Shown: positions 40,166-47,009 of the stretch, piece after piece
Layout of the letters: each line of letters begins with the position of its first letter
How positions within the stretch are numbered: the stretch's first letter is position 1
NCBI GenBank assembly: GCA_002490665.1
Contig: DKUL01000010.1
Span: 21,814 to 68,822, forward strand
DNA: 47,009 nt
From: Lachnospiraceae bacterium UBA7205
GTDB taxonomy: Bacteria > Bacillota > Clostridia > Lachnospirales > Lachnospiraceae
Direction of reading: 5' to 3'
The notes under the pieces: model-generated
What the model was told of the DNA's origin: nothing
Seen by the model: only the letters and a program-made list of their open reading frames with translations
The model's database searches: none
Made by a program: the position numbers and the translations under genes

Positions 40166-40230
40166 ACTTCTAAGGCAGCAAAAGACGCTACCTAAGAAGT
40201 TTTAAAATAAAACGCAAAAGCAGCGTTTTT
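40166..40230 (+). terminator. Two successive hairpins before the second repeat unit
   Basis: ACTTCTAAGG..AGC pairs with GCTACCTAAGAAGT (40166-40200), then AAAACGC pairs with GCGTTTT (40209-40229). The second has a T-run. They may insulate the downstream gene, or belong to the repeat region. No gene is supported in 40067-40165. Confidence 0.55.
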
Positions 40231-40241
40231 CATATTTATGC

Positions 40242-40327
40242 ACATGGGCGTCCAGATGAAAAATGTCAGCGAGCTGACGGACGCCCGGCGCGCGAGTAGT
40301 GGAGAAAGGTCATTCCCCTACTCGATT
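40242..40327 (+). repeat. Two-hairpin repeat unit, copy C
   Basis: Hairpin I (40246-40286) is GGGCGTCC..GGACGCCC with inner GTCAGC-GA-GCTGAC. Hairpin II (40293-40324) is CGAGTAG..CTACTCG. It matches 35282-35367. Another small stem, CTTGC..GCAAG at about 40368-40397, follows before the ribosome site of the MreB-like gene, so this unit may lie in that gene's leader. Confidence 0.7.
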
Positions 40328-40410
40328 TTGAGCCACTCAAGGCGGCATGGGGATTAGTAATTTGTGCTTGCGCCCAAATTCGCGGGCAGTGGCAAGAATG
40401 GAGGATTAAT

Positions 40411-40986
40411 ATGACCGATACAAAATACGAGCCCGCCGATATTGAAATCTATGTCAAGGAGAAGGGACTGGTGCTGAAAGAAAAGTCCCTTGTGGCATAC
40501 ACTCCGTCTGATGGAAGGATTCTCGGGATTGGGGATGAGGCGGAAGCGCTCGCGGCGCAAAATCTGGAAAGCGTGGCAGTACAGTCACCGCTGCGTCAGG
40601 GAATGATAGCAGATTATAGTATGGCGGACAGGATGTTCAGGCATATGCTGAAAAAGGCATGTGGAAAAAGGCATTTTTTCAAGCCGCACATCGCTGTGGG
40701 CGGCATCCCTGAAACGATTACGGAAGTCGAGAGAAAGGCAGTTGAGGATTTGATGTTTCAGATTGGCGCCAAGTCTGTGACGACTTTCGAGGGTTCCTAC
40801 GAAAAACTTAAAAAGGAAATGACAGTTGTTGCACCCGAAAAATTCGACTCCTTCCAGGCCGTTATAGTTATTGCCAAGAACGAGCCGGAGCGGTATGTTG
40901 CAGAAGGGCTTGCAAACTTATTGCAGTATGCGCAGAAACAGGGCATCCCGGCCGACAGGGTCGGGGAGCTGCTGCGCGAAATATAG
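40411..40986 (+). CDS. Truncated MreB-like protein
   Basis: The 191-residue product starts after AAGAATGGAGG. It aligns in pattern to the first half of MreB: IEIYVKEKGLVLKEKSLVAY, a GILGIGDEAEAL-type stretch, SPLRQGMIADYSMADRMFRH and GGIPETITEVERKAVEDLMF. The MreB phosphate-1 loop DLGTANT before this is replaced by KYEPADIE, and the second half with the other ATP loops is absent. It therefore lacks the nucleotide-binding residues. The C-terminal part (KKEMTVVAPEKFDSFQAVIV) is unlike MreB. It may be a diverged actin-like partner or decaying gene; an intact MreB should exist elsewhere. Confidence 0.65.
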   Translation: MTDTKYEPADIEIYVKEKGLVLKEKSLVAYTPSDGRILGIGDEAEALAAQNLESVAVQSPLRQGMIADYSMADRMFRHMLKKACGKRHFFKPHIAVGGIPETITEVERKAVEDLMFQIGAKSVTTFEGSYEKLKKEMTVVAPEKFDSFQAVIVIAKNEPERYVAEGLANLLQYAQKQGIPADRVGELLREI

Positions 40987-41005
40987 TGAGGGAGAGGGTA
41001 TCCAT

Positions 41006-41521
41006 ATGCGGTTCAATTATTGCCCGCACTGCGGGAAAAAAGCGGAAATGAGACAGATTGGCGACGAGGGCGTGATTCCATATTGCGCGGAATGTGAAGT
41101 CCCGCTGTGGGATATGTTCACGACCAGCATTATTGCGGCGGTTATCAATGAATGCGGCGAGGTTGCGCTGCTTCGGCAGGGCTATGTCTCGACGACGAAC
41201 CATGTGTGCGTTGCCGGCGTCATGAAAAGCGGGGAGTCCGCCGAGGAGACGGTGGCGCGTGAGATTGCCGAGGAGCTCGGGCTGCACGTAAAGTCCCTGA
41301 AATACATAAAGAGTTATCCCTACGGAAAGAAGGAGATGCTGATGCTTGGCTTTCAGGCAGTTGTCGACAGACAGGATTTTGTATTGTCGGGAGAGGTCGA
41401 TGCAGCCGAGTGGGTAAAATTTGAGGACGCGCTGTCCCTCCTGCGGGAGGGCAGCATTGCATGGCAGCTGGTCAGGACTGTGATTGAGGGGCAAGATGTT
41501 CGTTTTGGCAGACTTCCCTGA
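41006..41521 (+). CDS. Nudix hydrolase with N-terminal zinc ribbon
   Basis: The 171-residue protein has CPHCGKK and YCAECEVP as a four-cysteine zinc ribbon, then a Nudix domain with the full box GVMKSGESAEETVAREIAEE (continuing LGL). This matches the NudC-like plan (NAD or ADP-ribose pyrophosphatase), but the NudC SQPWPFPxS motif is not seen. The substrate is probably a nucleoside diphosphate derivative. The ATG at 41006 follows GAGGGAGAGGG, 19 bp after the MreB-like stop. Its last 50 bp overlap the end of the convergent NADAR gene. Confidence 0.92.
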   Translation: MRFNYCPHCGKKAEMRQIGDEGVIPYCAECEVPLWDMFTTSIIAAVINECGEVALLRQGYVSTTNHVCVAGVMKSGESAEETVAREIAEELGLHVKSLKYIKSYPYGKKEMLMLGFQAVVDRQDFVLSGEVDAAEWVKFEDALSLLREGSIAWQLVRTVIEGQDVRFGRLP

Positions 41522-42329
41522 GCGCGTCCCGCACTTCCATCAGCGCAAAGCCAAGCAGGTTCTGACCACGCCACTTTAGCGGATTGTGTGCATTTTCGTC
41601 TGTTTCAGCCATCTTGATGCCCCAGATGCCGTCATAGGGGCTGGCCTCGACCAGGATATCATCTCCTGTCTGCAGCAGGAATGCTTTCAGCCCCGGGTTT
41701 TGGGAAAATTTCATGTAGTTTCCGTTCAGGACGATGGAATATTTCACCTTGCCCCATATTGTCTCGTCAAAGTTTCTGACCTTCTGCCCAAGGGATTTTA
41801 TCTTCCTTGGATCCTTGCAGGATAAAATCTGCTGTAGGATTTCATTGTCCCCAAACAGCCTTGCTTTCTGTGCCATCATGAACTGTTCCATGGAACAGTA
41901 TTCAGATGCGGCGGAATAGAACGGGGTGTGCTGCCACTGGCTGAAGCATCCTTTTCCAATGGAACCGTCAATGTCGGGATGCGTTTTCCAGAACATGCAG
42001 TAGTTCATTTTTCTGCCCGCCCGGTATTCTTGCTGCAATTGTGCCAGCGAGTATTTTGGGATGCCGTCTTTTTGCCAGAATTCGATACAGAACTTGCCAT
42101 GCGTATAGCAGGCACATTCATCATCATCCTTCCAGAAGCCCTTCCATGTCGGCGGTTCCGGGAACAGTTCCCGGTACTCTTGGGATTCGCCATCAGAAAG
42201 CGCACGGTACCAGTTGTCCCACTTTAGCATGTAGTCCTCACCATATCCCATTCTCCAGCCGATGGAGAAACGTTCTATTTTCGGACAGGCAAGCCACGGC
42301 GGCAGCATGATTTTCTTGTTTTCTAACAT
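41472..42329 (-). CDS. NADAR-family protein (YbiA-like)
   Basis: The 285-residue product begins at ATG 42329 after AAGGGAGG; the frame to 42371 is an unsupported extension. The C-terminal part (about 120-285) has NADAR features: FWQKDGI..., the SQWQHTPFYSAASEYCSMEQ motif, FMMAQKARLFGD, VRNFDETIWGKVKY and GQNLLGFALMEVRD. NADAR proteins act on ADP-ribosyl groups or riboflavin intermediates; reports link some to removing ADP-ribose from DNA guanine. The N-terminal 100 residues are rich in Trp and unassigned. It converges on the Nudix gene with a 50-bp overlap. Confidence 0.85.
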   Translation of the reverse strand: MLENKKIMLPPWLACPKIERFSIGWRMGYGEDYMLKWDNWYRALSDGESQEYRELFPEPPTWKGFWKDDDECACYTHGKFCIEFWQKDGIPKYSLAQLQQEYRAGRKMNYCMFWKTHPDIDGSIGKGCFSQWQHTPFYSAASEYCSMEQFMMAQKARLFGDNEILQQILSCKDPRKIKSLGQKVRNFDETIWGKVKYSIVLNGNYMKFSQNPGLKAFLLQTGDDILVEASPYDGIWGIKMAETDENAHNPLKWRGQNLLGFALMEVRDALREVCQNEHLAPQSQS

Positions 42330-42474
42330 CTTGTAACCTCCCTTTTCAAAATGATACCAACAGTTTAGCACAATCGGAAAAATGTGTAAATGAATGACGC
42401 TGAATGATTTTACTAAAATTAGTTAACGAATTCTGTGCAAAAGGTAAAATATGAAACTAAAAACACTTTAAAAA

Positions 42475-42503
42475 TTGATTAATTTATAAAAAGGTGATAT
42501 CTT
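42475..42503 (+). promoter_or_regulatory. Putative promoter of the alpha-galactosidase gene
   Basis: TTGATT, 17 nt, TATCTT, preceded by AT-rich DNA. A perfect 9-bp hairpin GGCAAATTT/AAATTTGCC follows at 42516-42540 in the leader, possibly an operator for the adjacent regulators. Confidence 0.4.
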
Positions 42504-42635
42504 TAATATATGCAGGGCAAATTTCAGCTTCAAATTTGCCTTGTCTGCCCGAAATGGGGATAAAAATAAGTAAAAAAGAAGGAAAAATATTCATTTTAAC
42601 TTAATAATGGGAATGATGTTTGGAAGGGAGACCGT

Positions 42636-44843
42636 ATGATGATAACATATAATGAGAACGAGCGGGTATTTAAGCTGGACACGCCCAACACAACCTATAT
42701 GATCGGGATTGTGGATGAGGAAAATTTTGTCGGGCACATTTATTATGGAAGAAAGCTAGAGGACACGGATGCATCCTATCTGATGAGGACGGGCGAGCCG
42801 CCGTTTGTCCCGAGCAGGAATAACAGGGAGCGCTGCTCGTTTTATGACTGTTTTCCGTTTGAATATCCGGCATCCGGCCTGGGTGACTACAGGGAGGGCT
42901 GTATCGGCATCCGCACGGCAGGCGGTCATGCGGGGGCAGTGCTTTCCTATGTCTCGCATGAGATTATGGCAGGAAAGCCAGGGCTGGAAGGACTGCCTGC
43001 GACGTTTGGCACGGAGGAGGAATGCACGACACTGAAGCTTCTGTGCGAGGACAGGTATGTGGGGATGCAGGTGGAGCTGCTCTATACGGTATTCCATGAT
43101 ACGGATGTGATTACAAGGAGCGTCCGCGTGACCAATACCGGCACAGGGCATTTTTATCTGACAAAGGTATATTCGGCATGCATTGACATGGACAACAGGG
43201 ATTACGACATGGTGACACTGCATGGCAGCTGGGCACGTGAGCGCCATATCCAGCGGAAGACGCTTGGATACGGAATTCAGAGCGTCAGCTCGTTCCGCGG
43301 GGAGTCCAGCCATCAGGACCATCCGTTCCTTGCGCTTGTCGACAAGAACACGACACAGGAAAACGGTGAGATATATGCCATGAATTTTGTTTATTCCGGC
43401 AATTTCCGTGCGCAGGCGGAGGTGACACAGTTTGACTATGTCCGCATGACAATGGGAATCCATCCCGAGAATTTCTGCTGGAAGCTGGAAAGCGGCGAGA
43501 GCTTCCAGGCGCCGGAGGTTGTCATGGTGTACACGGACAAGGGATTTGACGCGATGACGGCAGCGTTCCACAGGCTGTACAAAAAGCACCTGATTCGCAG
43601 TGAATACAGGGACAGAAAGCGTCCGATTTTAATCAACAACTGGGAAGCGACTTATTTTGATTTCAATACGGAGAAGCTCCTGTCCATCGCGCGGGAGGCG
43701 TCTAAGCTTGGCATTGAAATGCTTGTCATGGACGATGGCTGGTTTGGCAGGAGAAATGCCGACGACTGCGCGCTTGGCGACTGGAAGGTAAATGAGGAAA
43801 AGATAAACGGCGGCCTGAAATACCTTGTCGACGAGGTAAATAAGCTTGGCATGAAGTTTGGCATCTGGTTTGAGCCGGAGATGATATCGCCGGACTCCGA
43901 CCTTTACAGGGAACATCCGGACTGGGCGATTGCCATTCCGGGCAGGCCGGGGACGGAGTCGCGCCAGCAGTTTGTCCTTGACCTGTCGCGGCAGGAGGTC
44001 GTGGACTGTATATATGAGAAGGTGGCATCCGTGCTCAGGAGCGCCAATATCGAGTATGTCAAGTGGGATATGAACAGGCAGCTTACGGACATCGGCAGTT
44101 ACGGGCTCCCGGCGGACAGGCAGGGTGAGCTTTACCACCGCTATGTGCTTGCGGTGTACCAGATGCAGGACAGGCTGACAAAGGAGTTTCCGCACCTCCT
44201 GCTGGAAAACTGTTCAGGCGGCGGGGCACGTTTTGATCCGGGTATGCTGTATTTTAGCCCGCAGATATGGTGCTCGGATGACGCGGATGCAATCGAGCGT
44301 CTCGAGATACAGGAGGGAACCGCACTGCTGTACCCGCTGTCGACGATGGGGGCGCATGTCTCTGACTGCCCGAACCATACGGTGGGGCGTGTCACGCCCT
44401 TTGAGACACGCGGTATCGTGGCGCTGGCGGGAACATTTGGGTACGAGCTTGACGTGACGAAAATTCCGCAGGAGGACAGGGACATGATTCCCGGACAGGT
44501 CGCGATGTACCACAAGTATAATGACCTGGTGAGGGAGGGCGACTATTACCGCATTGCTTCCTATTCGCAGAACCACAAATTTGACTGCTGGCAGGTTGTG
44601 AGCGGCGACAGGAAGCAGTCGCTTGTCACGTTTGTACAGGTTCTGAACAGGGCGAACTTTAAGTCGAGGCGCATACTGCTAAAAGGGCTTGATGCGGGAA
44701 AACGCTACAATGTGTCATTTGTAAATGACGACAATATAGAAGACAAGGTTTACAGCGGGGAAATGCTTATGAAGGCAGGCCTGCTGGTGCCGAATCCGTG
44801 GGGGGATTTCAGGGCACGTCTGATATTCCTGGACGAGGCATAG
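42636..44843 (+). CDS. Alpha-galactosidase, glycoside hydrolase family 36
   Basis: The 735-residue cytoplasmic enzyme removes terminal alpha-galactose from raffinose-type sugars or galactomannan fragments. No signal peptide is present. Family 36 has an N-terminal beta-sandwich, a central TIM barrel and a C-terminal sheet. The nucleophile is in YVKWDMNR (Asp478) and the acid/base in CSDDADAIER (Asp548); these numbers equal those I recall for Geobacillus AgaA. Further motifs are MLVMDDGWFGRRNADD and GIWFEPEMISPDSDLY. The ATG follows GAAGGGAGACCGT. A LacI regulator follows on the same strand and an AraC regulator on the other, which points to sugar-induced expression. Confidence 0.96.
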   Translation: MMITYNENERVFKLDTPNTTYMIGIVDEENFVGHIYYGRKLEDTDASYLMRTGEPPFVPSRNNRERCSFYDCFPFEYPASGLGDYREGCIGIRTAGGHAGAVLSYVSHEIMAGKPGLEGLPATFGTEEECTTLKLLCEDRYVGMQVELLYTVFHDTDVITRSVRVTNTGTGHFYLTKVYSACIDMDNRDYDMVTLHGSWARERHIQRKTLGYGIQSVSSFRGESSHQDHPFLALVDKNTTQENGEIYAMNFVYSGNFRAQAEVTQFDYVRMTMGIHPENFCWKLESGESFQAPEVVMVYTDKGFDAMTAAFHRLYKKHLIRSEYRDRKRPILINNWEATYFDFNTEKLLSIAREASKLGIEMLVMDDGWFGRRNADDCALGDWKVNEEKINGGLKYLVDEVNKLGMKFGIWFEPEMISPDSDLYREHPDWAIAIPGRPGTESRQQFVLDLSRQEVVDCIYEKVASVLRSANIEYVKWDMNRQLTDIGSYGLPADRQGELYHRYVLAVYQMQDRLTKEFPHLLLENCSGGGARFDPGMLYFSPQIWCSDDADAIERLEIQEGTALLYPLSTMGAHVSDCPNHTVGRVTPFETRGIVALAGTFGYELDVTKIPQEDRDMIPGQVAMYHKYNDLVREGDYYRIASYSQNHKFDCWQVVSGDRKQSLVTFVQVLNRANFKSRRILLKGLDAGKRYNVSFVNDDNIEDKVYSGEMLMKAGLLVPNPWGDFRARLIFLDEA

Positions 44844-44846
44844 AAA

Positions 44847-44888
44847 TGTAACAGTTCGGCTTTGGATGCAGAGTCCTGGACTGTTGCG
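44847..44888. repeat. Deleted relic of the 140-bp element
   Basis: TGTAACAGTTCGGC and AGTCCTGGACTGTTGCG keep the two ends of the element at 23355 and 37897 with the middle deleted. It lies in the gap between the alpha-galactosidase and LacI genes. Confidence 0.55.
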
Positions 44889-44931
44889 TATAAACACAAG
44901 AATCACGAGAAAGCAGAACGGGGGAATAACG

Positions 44932-45954
44932 ATGGTAAAAGCTGTGAAGCTTGCAGATATAGCGGAAAAGGTAGGGGTAAGTGTTGTCACGGTCTCGAAG
45001 GCGCTGTCCGGACAGAAGGGCGTGAGCGAGGAGATGCGTGCAAGAATCAAGGAACTTGCCGACGAGATGGGGTACACGCCGATTCATGCGTCGTCGACGG
45101 GACGGGCGAGATCCTATACCATTGGTGTCATTACTTTTGAGAAGTATTTTACCAAATTTGCATCATTTTACTGGAAAATGTATCAGGAGCTTGCTACGCG
45201 TGCGGTAAAAAAGAGTTGTTTCTCCATGCTTGAAGTGATATCAAGCTATGACGAGCACAATCTCGTTCCGCCAAAACTGATTACGGAAAAACAAAAGGTT
45301 GACGGAATCATTATAATTGGAAGACCGCGGACGGATTACCTGAAGATGCTGTACCAGAACAAAAAGATACCGATGGTCTTTATGGATTTTTATGATGACG
45401 AGGAAGTGTTCGACTGTATTGTGTCTGCAAGCTTCAATGGGATGCACCGAATGACGGATTACCTGATTAAGAACGGGCATACGCGTATTGCATTTGTGGG
45501 GTCGCTCATGTTTACGGAGAGCATTACGGACAGATATTTTGGCTACTGCAAGGCTTTGATGGAGAACGGCATCGAGCAGCGTCAGGACTGGATTATCAAG
45601 GACAGGGATTACAACGATGGTGTAATCGGGCTGGAGTATAAGCTGCAGCTTCCCAAGGATATGCCGACCGCGTTTGTCTGCAACAATGACGTGACGGCAT
45701 ATGCGCTGATAAAACAGCTGGAAGAGCGTAATTACCGGGTGCCTGAGGACATTTCGGTGGTCGGTTACGATGATTACCTGTATGCCGAGTATGGGGATTC
45801 CAAAATTACGACATACATGGTTGACATGGGGGAAATGTCGAGGATTGCGCTGTCGTGCATCATAAAGCGCATTGAGAATATTTCCGTCAATGTGGGCGTG
45901 CACATTGTAAACGGCAGGATAATCGAGCGCAGCACGGTCAAAAAAATAAATTAA
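44932..45954 (+). CDS. LacI-family transcriptional regulator
   Basis: The 340-residue product has an N-terminal LacI HTH (VKLADIAEKVGVSVVTVSKA, 2-21 region, with the hinge helix after TRRxxY-like segment) and a periplasmic-binding-protein effector domain from about 60. Segments such as NGHTRIAFVGS, PTAFVCNNDVTAYALIKQLE and VPEDISVVGYDDY are typical. It probably binds galactosides or related sugars and controls the upstream alpha-galactosidase; the operator is not identified. It starts at ATG 44932 after ACGGGGG. Its stop overlaps the AraC stop by four bases in converging orientation. Confidence 0.95.
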   Translation: MVKAVKLADIAEKVGVSVVTVSKALSGQKGVSEEMRARIKELADEMGYTPIHASSTGRARSYTIGVITFEKYFTKFASFYWKMYQELATRAVKKSCFSMLEVISSYDEHNLVPPKLITEKQKVDGIIIIGRPRTDYLKMLYQNKKIPMVFMDFYDDEEVFDCIVSASFNGMHRMTDYLIKNGHTRIAFVGSLMFTESITDRYFGYCKALMENGIEQRQDWIIKDRDYNDGVIGLEYKLQLPKDMPTAFVCNNDVTAYALIKQLEERNYRVPEDISVVGYDDYLYAEYGDSKITTYMVDMGEMSRIALSCIIKRIENISVNVGVHIVNGRIIERSTVKKIN

Positions 45955-46871
45955 GGGATAACTGGTGTCTCCTTGCGGTAAGTGAGCGGGGTGACACCGG
46001 TTTTTTCTTTAAACAGCCGGATAAAATGGTTGGTATTCTCGATGCCGACCATCTGGCTGATTTCCACAATCTTCTCATCTGTTTCAAGAAGCAGCTTCTT
46101 TGCCTGGTCAATGCGCACCTTGTTGAGGTACTGTATCGGGGTATATTCATAATACTTTGCAAATTCGCGGCACAGGCGGAACTTGTTGATACCGTATTCC
46201 AGCGCAAGCTCGTCGAGGGCGTACGGTTTTTCATATGACTGGTCAAATTTCTGGCGCATGTCCGCAATATAGGACGGGATGTGGTAGGAACCGGTCTGCT
46301 CAACGGTCCGCACCAGATAGAGCTGCGTGAAGAAATTCACAAGCTCCCGCGAACGCATGACGCCGTGAAGCTCATCATCGACGGTATTTCTCAGAACCTG
46401 TTCCCATGCGGTGCGCACATCCGGATATTTATCCAGCCTGTATATGAAATTTCCCAGCGACAAAATTTTCTGATAGTAGAATTCCAGGACGGAGGTGCTT
46501 ACAAAGCATATCGTGTATTCCCAGATGTTGTGCCGGCAGAGGAGCTTGTGGTTTTTACGGCAGTCAATGATGGCAAGTGTGCCTTTGGTGAGGTCATATG
46601 CCGCGTTGATGCCGTTTTTGTTTTCACAGTAAAGCCTGCCGGCGCCCTTTGACGTGTGGAGGATGCAGAGGGCGTCCAGCCTTGCCGCCTCGTAGGAAAA
46701 GGGTGAGGTGACAGAGACGCTCCTGTGGCATAATTCGTATGGAAGGTAGCTGCAAAAATCATACTCCCTGCTGTACGCGTCCTCAAAATAATCGGACAGG
46801 GAGAAACGGTTGCTGGTTTCTGACGAAATCAGGCTGCCAAAAAACTGTGTCGAAAATAATTTCTGTGTCAT
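45951..46871 (-). CDS. AraC-family transcriptional regulator
   Basis: The 306-residue product has an N-terminal cupin-type sensor (about 1-200; KGAGRLYCEN, TKGTLAIIDCRKNHKLL) and a C-terminal pair of HTH motifs (ALDELALEYGINKFRLCREF, and IVEISQMVGIENTNHFIRLF followed by TGVTPLTYRK). It should activate carbohydrate-use genes on binding a sugar. The alpha-galactosidase operon is the obvious nearby candidate target, but the gene could serve genes outside the window. The ATG follows AAAGGAGC. Confidence 0.95.
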   Translation of the reverse strand: MTQKLFSTQFFGSLISSETSNRFSLSDYFEDAYSREYDFCSYLPYELCHRSVSVTSPFSYEAARLDALCILHTSKGAGRLYCENKNGINAAYDLTKGTLAIIDCRKNHKLLCRHNIWEYTICFVSTSVLEFYYQKILSLGNFIYRLDKYPDVRTAWEQVLRNTVDDELHGVMRSRELVNFFTQLYLVRTVEQTGSYHIPSYIADMRQKFDQSYEKPYALDELALEYGINKFRLCREFAKYYEYTPIQYLNKVRIDQAKKLLLETDEKIVEISQMVGIENTNHFIRLFKEKTGVTPLTYRKETPVIP

Positions 46872-47009
46872 CTGGAAACGGTGCTCCTTTCTGGAATGGC
46901 ATATTCAAAAAATGTAGGACATCAGGAGTGTTCAAAAATCTTAAAAAAATAATATAAGTATGCAATTATTATAAACTTTTACAAGACGACATGCAAGAAA
47001 AGAATAAAA

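Noticed and set aside
40090..40168. Small ORFs between hicA and the repeat unit (MRTVCTSIMRNAF and MYKYHEECIHQ)
   Set aside because: Neither has a good ribosome site; they could be gene fragments but are too short to assign.
1..47009. CRISPR arrays, tRNA or rRNA genes, intact insertion sequences or prophage
   Set aside because: No regularly spaced repeats, no cloverleaf or rRNA sequence and no transposase, integrase or phage structural gene was seen.

Overview
The window reads as a chromosomal segment of an anaerobic Firmicute, most likely a Lachnospiraceae species (the Roseburia, Agathobacter or Coprococcus neighbourhood). The evidence is the gene mix: glgC-glgD-spoVG, spoVT, a DnaD-like and DnaC/DnaI-like primosome pair, the long form of PRPP synthetase, DUF6472 and DUF6429 proteins, and an aldo/keto reductase with a ferredoxin tail. 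Base composition looks moderate and ribosome binding sites are strong AGGAGG types. The species call is inference; family-level placement is fairly safe.

Layout. 0.1-6.3 kb: galE converges on a minus-strand block murC, dnaD-like, dnaC-like, prs. A cluster of DnaA-box sequences lies between murC and the dnaD-like gene. 6.4-9.6 kb: a 158 bp palindromic element, then the glycogen genes glgC-glgD followed by spoVG. 9.7-16.8 kb: a LysM protein, a DUF6472 protein, pth, mfd, and an aldo/keto reductase with iron-sulfur clusters. 17.1-19.8 kb: a DUF4391 protein with a BrxC/BrxD-type (DUF2791) ATPase, a pair usually seen in larger defence or stress operons, then a HAD phosphatase. 19.9-24.9 kb: a chemotaxis receptor, mgtE behind a leader that looks like an attenuator, spoVT and a hemolysin III family protein. 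25-31.8 kb: a small alarmone synthetase, a tail-anchored coiled-coil protein, a flavoprotein, an XRE-cupin regulator, an M23 peptidase and murA. 31.9-36.3 kb: a SAM-I riboswitch, metK, a large regulator with two HTH domains, and a convergent gene for a 48-residue exported peptide. 36.3-42.4 kb is accessory and shows decay: a truncated FtsX permease, a GH25 lysozyme, an antitoxin whose toxin has been deleted, hicAB, an MreB-like fragment, Nudix and NADAR. 42.6-46.9 kb: a GH36 alpha-galactosidase with LacI and AraC regulators.

The most interesting candidate system is at 33.3-35.6 kb. A regulator built from two tandem HTH-TPR-like halves sits in the SAM-riboswitch operon of metK. It faces a short signal-peptide-bearing gene whose C-terminus, SDDLPVLEFYI, resembles PapR, the PlcR pheromone of Bacillus cereus (ADLPFEF). 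I infer a peptide-sensing (RRNPP-type) circuit with a duplicated, single-chain regulator. Two-hairpin repeat units lie between the two genes, and another copy lies in front of the MreB-like gene.

Other signals worth attention are the tandem 9-bp DnaA boxes upstream of the replication-loader operon, a 140 bp inverted-terminal-repeat element present in two near-identical copies plus a relic, and a leader ORF ending inside a terminator stem before mgtE. No rRNA, tRNA, CRISPR array, intact transposase or prophage is visible.
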